Shown one piece after another: positions 50,875-64,000 of a stretch of DNA of 64,000 nucleotides. The notes under the pieces were generated by a model. That model ran no database searches, was not told the DNA's origin, and saw only the letters and a list, made by a program, of their open reading frames with translations. Within the stretch, counting starts at the first letter, position 1. Each line of letters opens with the position of its first letter. Position numbers and translations under genes: made by a program. Origin of the DNA: Crotophaga sulcirostris (lineage: Eukaryota > Chordata > Aves > Cuculiformes > Crotophagidae); contig VYZB01000536.1 of the NCBI GenBank assembly GCA_013397455.1, forward strand, positions 435,671 through 499,670, in the 5' to 3' direction.

Positions 50875-50915
50875 GTTCAATATAAAACTATCTGTAGTTC
50901 AATATTAAATTATCT
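50875..50915 (+). repeat. Two-copy 22-bp tandem duplication
   Basis: GTTCAATATAAAACTATCTG (from 50875) is repeated as GTTCAATATTAAATTATCTG (from 50897) with two differences and a 22-base period. Confidence 0.85.
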
Positions 50916-52393
50916 GATGACACAGAAGGAATATCAGCAGGATTTTGGATAGCTATCTACATATAGGTGGTAAACCATGAATCAGTTATGTAATTCATAC
51001 AAAACTTAGGTATGCAAAATTCTGGCATCCCCTGCAGAACATATGATGCTGGGAGATGTCATATATTACAGGGCAAAAATGAGCAATATTTAATGGGATT
51101 TTTAGAAATGCTACTGGAGCTACTTTTCATACTCTTCTCTTTATAAATTGAGATGGCTTATCTGTAACAGTTTCGCATAAAATATCTCAAAACAACCTAC
51201 CTTAGGCCTTCTGAGTGCATTATCTTGAGACCCAGGCAGAAAACTAGTTATGGGTTCCTTTGGTAGGCTTCAGATTTCATGTACTGAAAAGGATAAGGCT
51301 TTTATATCTGGGCCTGTAATGTTGTGAGATATTACAGTTTATCCATGGAAAAATCGTTATAATTTTATGTACAGAAAATCTGCTACTAAGATAGATTACG
51401 AAGTTTGCTGAATATCTTTTTTATGTGTGTTTGTAGGTAAAAGTGTTTTCTCTGGAAAGAATTGTTGTTAGCTCATACCAGAAGCAATCTAAAATATATA
51501 TGGTTATATGTTTGGTTCTCATATTCACTAAAGCTGCAATGTAAGCAGAGATGATTAACATTTACAGGTATGCACCTTTGGAATGACACCATGAAAGATG
51601 TTTACAATTATTCCTGCATGGTGGCCCCACCTACACCCACTCTAAACAAAACGAACTCAAAGACTAATCTGTTTTGTGGTGTCTATTGGGGTTTTACAAC
51701 TTAGTTTGACTACACAGTAAAATGTAACTAAAACCTTTCAATGGCATTCATTAAAGCACGATTGAGTAAAAATATTGACAATTCCAGCAAGATGATGGAT
51801 GTCTAAATGGTTAGGACACAGCCCAGCATATGGGACAAAGCTTCACATCTAGATCTAAATGCAATGAACAGAAGTTTGTTAACACAAATAATCTTCAAGT
51901 AATTAAATGGCCTTGGCTGGGAACTTCCCACTTCCTAGGGCAAATACCTCAGCAACCATACTGCTAAAATCTTTCTCTCTCTTTTCTGTTTAAAATTGTT
52001 TTTTATATATTTGTGAAACATTTGCATCTGATAAATTGTTACTTATTCAGAAATATCCCGGTCAGTTCTAATACAAATTTGCTTCACAGACCCTACCAAA
52101 AAGCAATAAATTCCTCTGCACTGCATTAAGCATCTCCCATCCACACTTAACTTACACAGATGCTCTGTTGCAAGACCTGCACTAACATCAGTGATACACG
52201 CCCAGAAGCATGAAGATTTTGCTGTACCCATACTCTTTGAAGACAGAATCAGTCCTTTGATCTTTCGTTGCAAAATGCAGGGAACTAAATTACTCGATGA
52301 TTGTCAGAGAAAAAAGGAGGGGATTGGAGAAGAAAAATAAAACTTTCATTTCTATGCTATTTTAAAATTACGTCACAGCAATATTTGTAAAGT

Positions 52394-52422
52394 ATCTTAT
52401 ATATATAATATATATATAAGAT
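52394..52422. repeat. AT-rich palindrome, 14-bp arms
   Basis: ATCTTATATATATA and its exact reverse complement flank a single central A. The sequence is alternating TA, so cruciform extrusion or replication slippage is possible. Confidence 0.9.
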
Positions 52423-55400
52423 TTCCAAATAATGACTGAAATCTATTTATAACTCAGCTTCTCCATCACAATGGAACCCTATATGAAAACAGAGTGATCA
52501 ATATTAATTAGTACAACCCCACTGCACACAAAAACATACAAAGCACAATAATGCCATGGAAAATTAATTTTAAAAGCCTCTACAGATATTCCAAAGGCAA
52601 AACCTACAAAATCTAAGCAACTTTTGCCAGTCTAATTCAAAAGGTGACTTTGCCACTTTGCACAAATCTTGGAGGAATGCTCCAGAATGTGGGCTCTTCT
52701 GGTCAAGGCACCTTCCCCCTCCGTGCCTTCCACGTGTCTCCCTGTGCTCTCGCCAATCACAGCAGCAATGATGGGGTTTTGGGAAACTGGTACAAGCAAG
52801 AGCAGCCCTGAGGCTACTGTGTTGAAACTGGAAAGTAGATCACCACATAGCTGGTCTAGGACCAAGCAGCACTGACATGGCTTACAGCCACCGCTGCAAA
52901 CTGTTCCTGAATTATACTTTTGCCCTCCAGGTACCAGAAGAGAATTTGGGCCATTAGCTCCTATTAGATAATCAAGCTGTTTACTAGGTAAATGCCCGAG
53001 TCTAAAACATCAGAATTCTTAAAAATATTGTTTTAGAATTAAAAAGATATTTGAAAGCAACAGCTTTCACATGAACTGTGTGTATGAGCTCCTTCCTCTC
53101 AGACTTTACAAATGTTATTTTAAAGTACCTTTGCACATCCTTTAAAGCTATGAAAACTGTTTGTTAATAATATTAAATACTATCCAAAGAGCTAAACTGC
53201 AGTGAATACAACTATTCCTAATATGGTAAGATGCTTCCACTTTAAGTAGCCTTCTTTGCATTTTTATGATACTGCAACTCCCAGTGTTTGTCTAATAGCA
53301 TGTGTATTAGATCTGGTTAAATGCCACAAGTAAGGTTTCAATGGAAAAGACAGCATAATCTCACAGTGCCTAAGGGATGGACATCTTTATGCAAGCAGGG
53401 TATCATTTTGCCCTTGAGTAAATCGTTACATTCTTTCAGTGTCCTACATATGTATGGATGCATAGTTATGTCTGGAGAGTGTTGTAAAATACCCTCTTTT
53501 AGACTTCAAACACTGCAAAAGCTACAACCACACTATTTCTCCTTCGGGAGAGTCTGTCCATTGTGCTGTGGATGCTAATGCGTAGGTCCTGGACTATCAT
53601 TTTCTCCATTTCCTTTCAACTACTATTTAAGTTGAATATGAACATGCTGGCAGGGCTTTATTATCCAATATTTAGATGGAATCAATTCTGATGGATTTTT
53701 AACAGAAAGCTGCTCAGAAAAATTAGCAACTGTGCACTGTCAATCTGGTGGGTGGTAGGCATTGAATGCTGTCCACTGTGAATCATGTATGGACTACAAT
53801 GGACCATATTCTGATGGAGTACTCTACAAATGAGTGATATCTCACTCACTTTAACCCACCTAGAAGTGGAGATCTAGTCTGAATTAATGATGCACTCTGA
53901 CTAAGAAATCACTGCAGAAACAGGCAGTTGCAAAGCCAGATTCAGATCACACTAAAACGAGTATCTTGAGATAGTTGAGAAGAACTGATCCCTGGAGGTA
54001 CATCTATGCCATCGCTGCAAATAGAGACAGTTGAAATGATTAGTCAGGACCAAGCATCTAGCTTCCAGATGGTCTAACGTGGGTGAGATGAATCCAACCC
54101 TCACCTTCCAATTCATATGTTGAAATGATTAAAAGACAAACACTTCAGTGCAACAAACAGAGAGGTACCTCAGATGGCATCTTTAGCTCCTTCTCCTAAC
54201 TCTGCAGGATGCTGAGGAACTTGTGTGATCGAGTGATCCTGAATGCTGTACAGGGAGATGTCAGGGTCTAACCCACAGGAAACCCCAGGCACAGGCTGTG
54301 TCTGAACAGGCTCTTCTCTCATCTCTTGGGGGAATATGTGCCAAACTAGCAATAAATTAGAGGATAAGAGGCAGCAATCACTCATCCCGGTAGGATAAAC
54401 ATTTGGGCTGGAGAGAGATCTATTCTAAGCATTCCTCAACCTAAACAGTTTCCAGTCCACCTCCTGACTGTGGACGGTGGCTCTAATGATATGATTGTGG
54501 TGGGGTTATTTTCTAGCTCAATTTTTAAGTTAGGCCACCATGCAGATAGGAATGCAAGCTGTGAAGGGGTAAAAAGAGCCTAAATAAGAGGCCTACTGAC
54601 TTAATCACTCTTAAGTCTCAGTTCCATTGGTTAAGATCCAATTCATACCTGCTCCCAGGAGTCCTCATGCATTTTCTATTTAAGTCACTGGATGAAATAT
54701 AGGTAAAGAACAGGGAGCTTGGATCAGAAATGATAGTCATGGTATCTGAGATCAGAAACAAAACAGAAGCCCTCTCAGATCTTCTTTACACAGCTGGTAG
54801 ATATCAAAAAGAAATATTCTACAACAATTATCACAGTTATGGGAAAATTCAAATAGATTAGAAATAAATATTTTTTTTCTTATCATTGTTTTGCTTTATG
54901 GACTCACTTTGGGTCCAGTAGCTTGGCCAACAATAGCTCTTATAACAACAAGTTTGTGAAACAGGGACATCGAGTGCTTCCTGACCCTGTTAGACATGTC
55001 TGGTTTGGCATACAAATCCCTCCAGTAATCGGGGAAGCACCCAGATTACTGGGTAGTAAATCTCTCCCAGATGCATTTGCCTGAGTGTTCTCCTACCCCA
55101 CCACTTTTCATTCCATCTTTTTTCCAGGCCTGTCCCTGAGAGCACACAAGCACTGTAACATCTGTTTCCACAGAGAGAGCCAACAGCCCCACTGATGTGA
55201 GATCCCTCCTCATCTTGTGCCATGGCCTTGTATGCACGGCAAAGCTGAAGTTTTCAAAAAGACTCTTTAGAATAACAGAGGAACCAGCAAAGGATTTTAC
55301 TTGAAAAAATGTCCTGGAACCTTTCAGAAAAGGAACAACTCAACCCAGAAGCACACCATTATACATGACAGCCTGTTAGAAAAGTATTAATAAAATGATC

Positions 55401-57485
55401 CAAAAGATACTAATATAATAAAAGGCAATAGAATGAAAACAGAGTTCCAAGAAAATCAGCAACTGGAGCTTAGAGCCCAACTCCTCTGCTACCTTTGAAT
55501 AACGCCCAGAAGCCCTGTTTAGAAGTGAGAGGAGGTGGCAGTTCAAGAAGCAACCCTAAGCTTCTACTCCAGATTTCCTAAGAGAGCACTGTGAAGCACT
55601 AATGATGTAAGATGGTGCTTTCAGTGACAAACGGTGAAGTTTGTGCTTTACGGTGTTTGTCTTACACCCTTAACTTTACATTAAGGGACACAAAGCAGAC
55701 AAGGTCTTCAAGGCAAGATGATATCTGGCTATGCGTTTTATCACACCCATTGTTCTAGGGCCTTAAAGATGATATAGGTCTCTAGAAACTACTGTGGCAT
55801 AAATTATCTTTACCATTTTCTTCCCATTGTGACCCTCACCTCTGTCTTATAACAGATTATTAGTCTATTATAAAGTAGCTGACTATTTCAAGCATTCACA
55901 GTCCTCTGTTGATGAATTGCAGACCTTGTTTCCAGAACAGGGGCCCACTGTGAACTAGCTCACCCAAGGTAATGTGACCCATTTGAACCCATCTTACTAA
56001 ACATTACAGATCCATCCGAATAACCACCTCAGACAGAATTATATTCTCAAGACCTAAAACTGACTCATTTTACTCCTTGCCTGTGCAACCAAGAGACTTG
56101 CTCTGATTCTGTAGTCCTTTGAAAAGTTAATTTGTGGACTAAGCTCAGGTGATGATAATATTTCTTTCAGACCTTGTAACACCTTATTCAAAATATAAGT
56201 ACACTTTGATCTGAAGGGTAGAGAAGGTATCCAGGCACAGGGAGGAAACAACTGAAATGGAACTGTGGGCTTTTGAGTCACATTGTGCTTGAGTAGGATT
56301 ATAATGCTCTCAAGGCTGCGTCCCGAATCCCTTCTTCATAGACTTCAGCATAATCAGCTTTTTAGGCTTTTCAGCCCCTTGCCAAACAACAATAATGCCA
56401 ACACTATCCACATGAGCCGAATCACCTCCAAATAAGACATAGCAGTATTGTCATCACATCTCTCTAATGACACTATGTGGCAATAAGGAATTTGGATGGT
56501 GTAAGTTGAGCTGGTAGACTTTTTCCTGAAGTATTCACAGACAGCTAATAGGTAAAGAGATAAGAATCTGGTTTCTCAGTTGGGAAAAATTCTGGTCTTA
56601 AAACCTCACTGTGAGGTCACTCAGTTGTATGCTGGTCTTGTTTAGGAGAAAACGAAAAAAATCAGTGACTTCAGGTGCTGTCTATTTGAGGCTGGTGAAC
56701 AGCATCCTGCACTACTCTGCTAGGCTTTCTCCACTGATTGATAGCTTACACTTGCAGGCCATACAGAGCAATGCTTCATGTAGCTAATTACCAGCTCTAA
56801 GCAGTCAATCAGCTACTGAAATGCAGCAAAGATCAGCAGCCTGAACCTTGTCTCAGCTGTCGCTGGGACTTTATCCATAAACATTTCAGCTGCCAACAGC
56901 CATGAATGATTCCATATGTACAGCAAATTTAGGGTGTCAAAGGCTCTGTCATGGTTTAAAACAAGTGTATTACTGGCATTAGGGGCAAGAATGGACCACC
57001 TGGGCCATCACAGATATCACCATGCTACTCTGATACAATTACCATGAGCACTGACATTTCACTGTGAGATGGCAACGCTCTTTTACATGGTGTATGAAGA
57101 AGTTTGGACTACAGAGCTTCATCATGGCATCTTGGGCAAGCACATGAGAATGTTTGGCTGCAACTGTGAGGACAGGCTTTCCTTAGTTCACTACTTGTGG
57201 ATGAAAAGCTGACATGTAAGCAGCCATGTTCTGACCAAGCCTTAATTAGAGCTCTGTCTCATAAACTGTAGAATTATGTACACATATAGACTTCAGGAAA
57301 TCAACACAGATTACCTCTCATCTTTTATTTACATATCTGTAAACTGACCAGCACAGCTGTGCAGGCCACAGCTGCTTTTATATGGAAAAAAAAAATCCGT
57401 GCAAAAAATACCAATTTGTTAGAAACTGAACTTTTCATAGGAACATACCACTTAAGACAAATTTCTTGCCAGAAAAGCTTTTGTG

Positions 57486-57532
57486 TGGTTTTTTTGTTTG
57501 TTTGGTTTTTTGGCTTTGTTTTTTTTTTTTTA
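57486..57532 (+). repeat. T-rich low-complexity tract
   Basis: Runs of T separated by G (TTTGTTTGTTTGG, then a final long T run). It is low-complexity sequence, possibly the remnant of a poly(A) tail on the minus strand, but no retrocopy is recognisable beside it. Confidence 0.7.
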
Positions 57533-60500
57533 GATCCAGAATTAAATTCCTTCTCAAAATGAGGAAAAGTACAGAATTTCCTAAATGCCATAGCAGTACC
57601 AGTCTTCTTGGGACAGGTTTGCAGCCCAGGATCAAGTCCCCCTTTTGCACAAAGCATGGGTCTTCAGCATTGGACTTTGCTGGGATGGTTTATTTTACTT
57701 ACACAAAACAGCTTTTGAGAGATTAGGGTTTGTTTGGATACAGAATTTTTTCAGCCAGCTCTGCTCCTGCAATTCAGGCCAACAACCTGTTCACCAGAGC
57801 CCTGCCACGTCAATAAAAAGTAATGGAAAATAAAAAGATGCAAATGGCCCTCTCTGAAGAGTTCCTGACAATTTGAGCTGAATCCCAGTACAATATCTTT
57901 ATCACAATACCATCTTTTCTCTCTGAAACTGTCACTGTCACTATAGTAACTGCCATATTCAAATAATTCTCCTGCTAATCTTGAAATATGAACATATACC
58001 TAAAATAGTCATGCTTACTGTACCAGTAATCTCATCCAAGGATTTTGCAGTGGCTTCAGAGAGATCATAAACATAAAAGTTATAACAAAGAAACATTTTA
58101 TATTTGATAAAAGAAGTCTGCTAGCTGTTGGACACGGAGTCATGTGGCTTCTTCTCCTTAATGAATCAAGATGTTGGTAATAGAAGAAACGACGTAAGAC
58201 AGAGAAAAGATGGAAATTACTTTAGAAAGGAAACATGGCTAGATTGTGAAAGAAAACGTAGAAATTCTTTTCCACTTTGCAGCTGCTACATGAACAAGCG
58301 GTAGTTACGATAACATGCAATCTCTTTTCATGTTGCTGAAAGGCAGCATAACTACATTTCCATGAGCAGATACAACTCACCATGTCTTGCTTGCCATTGT
58401 TCTCCATGCTGAATTGCCCCTGGGTTCTGAAAATTACTGGGAAATACTGTGAAAAAGTGCATGTCATGTAGAGACAGCCAAAGGATAAGGCAGATCCCTA
58501 CTGTAAAATATATAAGGATCAGCATAAATTAGAGCTAGCACATGATCTGTCCTTCTGTGTGCAAAGAAGGATTTTCTCCCAAAGTAATTAGGCTTTATGT
58601 GCAAAAAGCTTTTTTTACAGTACTTGTTTATAGATGCCTGATCAGATACTAATCGCTTTATCATCTTCCTTAACCTAAATTTTGCTGCTGTTGTCTAGGA
58701 TTTTTAGCATGGTAGAAAACACAGAAAGCAGTCAACAGATAAATGTATCACAAATCCATATTTTTTGTTTCTTTCTTTAATTGTTTAATTACAAGTTACA
58801 ATATAATAATTAATGTCAGTTATCTTTGTTCAGAATACAAACACGTAAAAATTATTACATTTTTGATATATGAAGTATCAAGCTCTGTTTTAAATGTCAC
58901 TGAACTTACTTTTGTTAATTTACATGCCTATAAAAATGTCTTATGTGTGGTACTCGACATGAAATAACATTTTTTAGCAATATAAAAAAGATATATGCAG
59001 ACACAGAACCAACTTTCCACATTTGTCCCTCAGTTTATTGTAAACAAGAATACATGATGGAGGCAAGGAGGCAGGCTGAGACCCAGTCTGTAAGGGTGAA
59101 ATGGAAGTTGCCTATTATCTAACCAGTCACTGGCTTCTCAGCTGAGAAGGTCAAACAAAAGGAAACACCCATGATGGCTTTATGGTCAAAATAAATGCAT
59201 TGAAATGGAAATTGATTGAAATCACTTAGTTGATTGAATTCAGGAAATATTTATTATATGACAATGGCCTTTAGGCTGTAACTGTACTGAAAACAAGCTG
59301 GAGTGAGCAACCAACTCTTTGGATCACACACGGATATGCAGAGACATACTGCAGACTCTCTGTGTATCTAGGAGTCCTTGCAGCATGTTCTACAAGTCTT
59401 TGTGTTGTCTTGGCCAGAGCTGTTTGGTGCTTCTTTCCTGCTGAGTTACAGAAAGCCCTGATTCTTCTTCTGGATTCTAAAGCAAACAGTGGGAAGGCAT
59501 GAGCTGCCTGTCAGATCGTTTGTGGTATTGTGCACGTCTATGTTCACTATGAAGTGATTGGTTTACTAGTCCAAATGCGTTCCCAGTCCAAGTTTTAACC
59601 CAGCCTCCAGCTGTGTTAGTTGGAAGGGCCGCAGGCATGTCAAGCAACAACATTTTGTGTATGGATAGAAAGGGCATGAGCAAGATCTCTACCCATATTA
59701 CAATGTCCTAACGATTTTAAGCCCCTTCTATTTTCTGTACATAATCTGTCCCATTGCCTGCATAGATCTGTGGTTCAGGCTGAGTCCACTTGCACAGAGG
59801 TCAGCTGCAGAACTTCTATTGACTTAAACAGCAATGGGAACAAACACTTCAGCAAGTGCCGTAAGTAAAATAAACTCTGCATCCCAAACACAGCGGGCTG
59901 CTGAAAGAGAGGAGAAATGAAAATATGAAGTGATCTTGGAAACAAAACAGAAAGTCAACATATCTGCAGAATTCATTCTTATTTTCCAGTCTCTGCTTCA
60001 TTATCACTAATGAAATAAAACTAACCCACCCCCAAAAAATAAAATAGTCTTACACTTCTGGTACAGGCAATGAAATCAAGAAAACTTTAGAAATGGAAAT
60101 AAGTTTTGCAGGTAATGAGACCAAGAGGAGGAGATAAGCTTCCAAAATTTGGTGCATTTGTTCAAGAACAGAACTTTAAGAGGGCCTTGTTTATCTGTTT
60201 CAAAACCAAAATTAAAATTCGTCCCCTCCCCAAAAAGAGTTCTGAAATGTATTCAATATCTTTACCGAACAATTTATTGTACACTGTAACACCAGCACAT
60301 ACACTTAATTAAAAGTACTAAAATGTCAGAACTCTATCAAGAAGCAGGGAGATGTTGGCCTGTGTCCCAATTAGTTCTTTTATTAGCTACTCTTGTAGAA
60401 TAATTTTTAATGAACTTGAGATGGATTTGATCAGAAACCGATTTAAAAGAGCAGGTTATAAACAGTACATTGTTGCAGGGTAGGAGATCAGGTTATGCCC

Positions 60501-61699
60501 CAATAGAATTAGCTGTTTTAGACTAAGACACTCTTATAACCTCATTTGTGTTAGAAAAAACTTTGCGGAAGCAATAATGACAAAGGACTCTGTAGGTTTA
60601 CCTGAAAACTTTACAGATATGGGTGTTACACAGAAGGCCTCCAAAAATTTGGACTTAGTGGGAAAATCTCTTCTTTTTTTTAAAAAGAAAAAGGCAATAA
60701 TTCTGTCAATAGCTGCAGTTCAGGAGAGGAATATCTGCTTCTGCTTCCTATGAAAACACATCCTAAACTCCAGGAGGCAAACTGACATATGTCAGCATAA
60801 TAGGACACACACAGCATTGTCTTATTTTGTATCAAGACCTTACCTCAAAAGAACTGAAAACACACTTAAAATTAGATACAAGTTTAATTGTTTTTCTGTA
60901 TCATGGGCCAAATTATCTTTGGTTTTAATAAATTTATTTTTCTTTAACTTTGAATCCAGTTCCACAAATCCTGCCTGGCATCTGAAGTCTTATTAGGTTC
61001 CCTCACAGAAAGAAGCAAAGTAATGATTCTGCAGCTGATTTTCTAATTAGCAATCATATTAATGATCCATGGGCTAGGACACAACCCTTCCTGTTCCACA
61101 GATATTATGGTTCTCCAGTGCTTACAGGTATGAAAAGAGAACCAGTCTACTGAGAAAAAATGTTCCATTTTTTCTGCATTAGCCATTTTACTGACCACTT
61201 TAAATAAGACTACCACATTTAAACTGAGTAAACACTGTACTCATTCTGTCAAACTTCAGTGATCCACCATGCTTTGAAACTATCTTTGAGGCATCTTTTG
61301 GTTTATTTAAAAACTTTTCCTTTCCAGAATATTCCTTGGAGATTTGCCATTTCTTTGACAGCTTGGAGAGACACCCATTAGGCAGGGGTTTGGTAATGTA
61401 TATTGAGAACATATCCATATAAATCTTACCTTTCCTCTACATCTGAGATAGAATTTAACTTATTATTTCATAGCATTACAGAAAAAGTCTGCTTTTCACT
61501 TGACTTAGAAGATTATTAATTTAATGCTGTGGTAAAGAAGAGGGTTTGTGGGAAACAGATCCAGAAACAAATCAGCAGGGTAGCTGAAACACCTCTTTTT
61601 CTTCTTGAAATAAGAATAATTCTAATTTTGGAAGATCATGTCAGTAATAAAGTCTAATTTGAGGGTGATATGTTCAAATTTATTTTGTCCTCCTTTTGG

Positions 61700-62300
61700 T
61701 GTAAGATTTATAAAGCTTTGGCAGAGTTATGTGTCTGAGTCAGCCTCAGCATAAATGGGTATTGTTCTTCCTACGTAATACAGCCTAATAGTTCCCAATC
61801 TTATAACGCTCCAAAGGAATAATCAAATCATGCTCTTATAATGCCACGTGCAGATTTCAAACTAATCCTTATCTTCTCCCAGAGTGAAATGGGATAAAAT
61901 ACCTGTTTTACTGAACCCGGTCCAATAGATTCACTTTGCTAAGGGAAACTAATGCTAACGCTCATTTCCATGGAAACGGAGCTTGCAGAGGCATCTTACA
62001 TGCAGTGCCTTGGGTTAAGCGGAGCAGAGTTTGGGCCCCACTTTCCACACAATCTAAACTGATTACGTACTGCAAATATGCAGTGCAAATCTCCACTTTA
62101 TGACAGTCATCTTCCTTTGGGCCTCGGTACCCCCCCTGTCAGAATCACTCCCACGGACTCACGCCCCTGCGCTTTCAGCAGGCTCTGCCCCACCCATGCT
62201 TGCTGCAGAGCGCCAGCTGCCAGCTTCTGCTTGCCTTTTTATCAATGAATTTATTTTTAGTTCGTTTGAAATTAAGGGATGCTGAACCACATGCTGCCCT
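61700..62300. promoter_or_regulatory. Candidate conserved non-coding block with an RFX palindrome
   Basis: This stretch is less AT-rich than its flanks and dense in motifs: CACGTG at about 61846, the RFX-type palindrome at 61964-61977, a repeated GCAAAT at about 62070-62090, and CAGCTG-containing sequence near 62215. No open frame here resembles a protein. I infer a possible enhancer; an alignment is needed to decide. Confidence 0.3.
61964..61977. promoter_or_regulatory. RFX-type palindrome
   Basis: ATTTCCATGGAAAC differs at one end base from the perfect RFX site GTTTCCATGGAAAC and contains the 12-bp palindrome TTTCCATGGAAA. It is a good candidate X-box. Confidence 0.5.
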
Positions 62301-64000
62301 TTGTGTACTGCCTCTGCACCAGGCAAGGCAACAGGGAGAGGGAGGATGCAAAGGCAGCGTAGTGTTTTAACCTTTTTTATCTGTAATTCAGCACTGTAAG
62401 CTGGACCACAGAGTGCAGACCAACTCAGCTATCCATGTGGTATTTCAGCACAATATATTTTGTGAGCAAAGAGTGCCTGTCCTCTGTTTGATGCAGTTTA
62501 TATTTTGCGAATGCTTTAATCTCATCTGAATTCCGAAGTTCCCTCAGGTGCATATGCCTGAATATGTGAAACCAACACTGTAGGCAGCTGCTTAGGAATC
62601 TCCTATTTGTTGCCACAGTGCTTACTTTGAAAGAAGAGAAAAATAATCAAATTCTGGTACCTTAGTGTGTCTAAGTTAGCTAACAATGACCTTGTGAAAA
62701 TCCTATTTTTCTTCAAACAGAAAACAGATTACAGTGTTTATCTTTGGAGGAAAAAAAATCAAAACAGAGTATCTTTCCTGAGTTGCTTTTTCTTTTGTCT
62801 GTCTGATTTAGTTTAGCTTAATTCCTTCAGGCTTTGTTGTTCATTTCTTGTCCTGTTTGAGTGCCTTATTAGTGAGTTCAGTTTTCATTTATTATTATTT
62901 ATTTGCATTATTTTAACGCATAAGAACCAATGTTCCTTTGCCTGAAGAACGTGTAAATCACCAAACAAAGCTAAACAAAAAAAGCGTGCGTTAGAAGACT
63001 AGAGACAGCAGACTAATTCAGAAAGACATAGAAATCCTAAGAAACACTGCAACTGTATTTGTCAGCATGACAGGCAGGAGTCTTAGAGCACCATCAGCCT
63101 AAATATTTAAGTTCTTGTTAAGCAGGATCGCAAAGGAGTCCTTGACAGGCAATTTTGCAGGAAAGACCTGTGTGACAGATTAACATTGACAAATTTTTGA
63201 AATGGATTTGCATTTGCAAAGGACTAGCATCAGGCCTATACACTCTCTCTATCTCAAATGAGCTCTTTAAGCAAAGTGAGTGTGGGAAAAGGAGGAGGGC
63301 TGGATTACAGATAGCATCATTGGATGCTGGAGTAGGATCTTTACTTCATGGTGGTAACAGGCTACGTAATGCACACATGCATGACTGCATACATGTACAA
63401 AGAACATCACATACGTATACATATGCAGATAGATACAGTTCAGGGAATGTGTTATTACCTGGAATAATCTGAATGGTTCAGATCTTCATCTTTCTTTACT
63501 ACTAAGTAATAGAAGAAATACAGATTCACATGAAAATGCCATCAGCATTGTTTTTCCCAAGCTGCATTACACTTCACAAAGGCAAATATTTGTAGGCTGA
63601 AAGCAATCATGGTTTGTTTTTCCCTATAGTAATTTGTTAGAGGAGAGACCTTCCCATTTCAGAGCTCTGAGGCACTCAACTCTGCAGAATACTAAGCATG
63701 GCTTCCCTCATGCACTGTTTCCATGGGGTATTGCATAGAGAGAGAAGGGGCAGGGATTGACAGAAGAAATATGTTTACTATTGTCAAGGACAATTTATTC
63801 TGTCTTTACAAGCAAACCAAAGGAAAAATATGTCAAAAATACCTCAGCATGAAAAACTGAACTCTATCAGTCCCTTGGCTTAACGTATCAGAAAAATATA
63901 TGCATCTCAAGGTGATCCCTTCATGATCTCTCCATCCGCAGTACATCATTTATTCCAATAGTGTATAAGCTGCATTCATTAATACAGTACTCTTCCAGGT

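Larger units (their letters stand above)
50119..64000. other. Intergenic DNA to the right edge, no gene recognised
   Basis: AT-rich with scattered short open frames. Items seen are a 22-bp tandem duplication (50875-50915), an AT palindrome (52394-52422), a TTACGTCA CRE-like site (52368-52375), a GC-raised patch at 52660-52900, a T-rich low-complexity run (57486-57532), and a motif-rich block near 61700-62300. I could not identify the next gene, so its start presumably lies beyond 64000. Confidence 0.6.

Noticed and set aside
52632..52875. Overlapping frames of 77 and 68 codons in a GC-raised patch
   Set aside because: There is no recognisable family, both strands are open, and the lengths are compatible with chance.
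55920..55990. Possible antisense MIR fragment (CTCACCCAAGGTAATGTGAC)
   Set aside because: Only about 20 bases fit and the flanks do not continue the element.
1..64000. CRISPR arrays, tRNA or rRNA genes, bacterial or phage operons, endogenous retroviral genes
   Set aside because: I saw no regularly spaced repeats with unique spacers, no tRNA A/B-box pair with a foldable cloverleaf, and no gag/pol/env-like frames. All context is vertebrate nuclear DNA.

Overview
This is nuclear vertebrate DNA, most likely from a bird. Several fragments match the 3' end of CR1 LINEs, the main avian retrotransposon, with the terminal GATTCTATG-type motif. Other interspersed repeats are sparse, and there is one sharp CpG island in otherwise AT-rich sequence. 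A crocodilian or turtle cannot be strictly excluded, but the low repeat load fits a bird better. There are no operons, phage genes, CRISPR arrays or recognisable RNA genes.

The one gene I can identify is the 5' end of CTTNBP2 (cortactin-binding protein 2), on the minus strand. Coding exon 1 is 11446-11508: ATG in a strong context, 21 codons beginning MATEGASGEP, then a GTAATG donor. The start of coding exon 2 is at 1-53: a TTTTCCTTACAG-type acceptor, then KREFDVDNLSKPELRML, running off the left edge of the window. Both junctions are phase 0. The joined peptide matches the N-terminus of vertebrate CTTNBP2 as I remember it. The 11.4 kb between them is intron 1, with no other coding exon visible.

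Exon 1 lies in a CpG island (about 10345-12112). The island also contains a GC-rich CR1 3' fragment (10855-11003), a 15-base G run, a duplicated 14-bp promoter motif, two E2F-type motifs, and a degenerate minisatellite (11762-12080) just upstream of the promoter. A second, better preserved CR1 (12329-12762) sits immediately outside the island.

From 12.8 kb to 64 kb I find no convincing gene. In mammals the DNA upstream of CTTNBP2 is a long gene-poor interval, and this stretch fits that. It holds further CR1 fragments (19.1, 22.6, 34.2, 40.7-41.1 and 50.1 kb), a MIR-like fragment (45.7 kb), small tandem and inverted repeats, and a few candidate regulatory blocks. The best of these contain near-palindromic RFX X-box motifs at 20.17 and 61.97 kb. 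One ORF at 33.3-33.9 kb is longer than expected for this composition but resembles no family I know. I found no clear undescribed system. The most interesting observations are the CR1 and the minisatellite in the CTTNBP2 promoter island.
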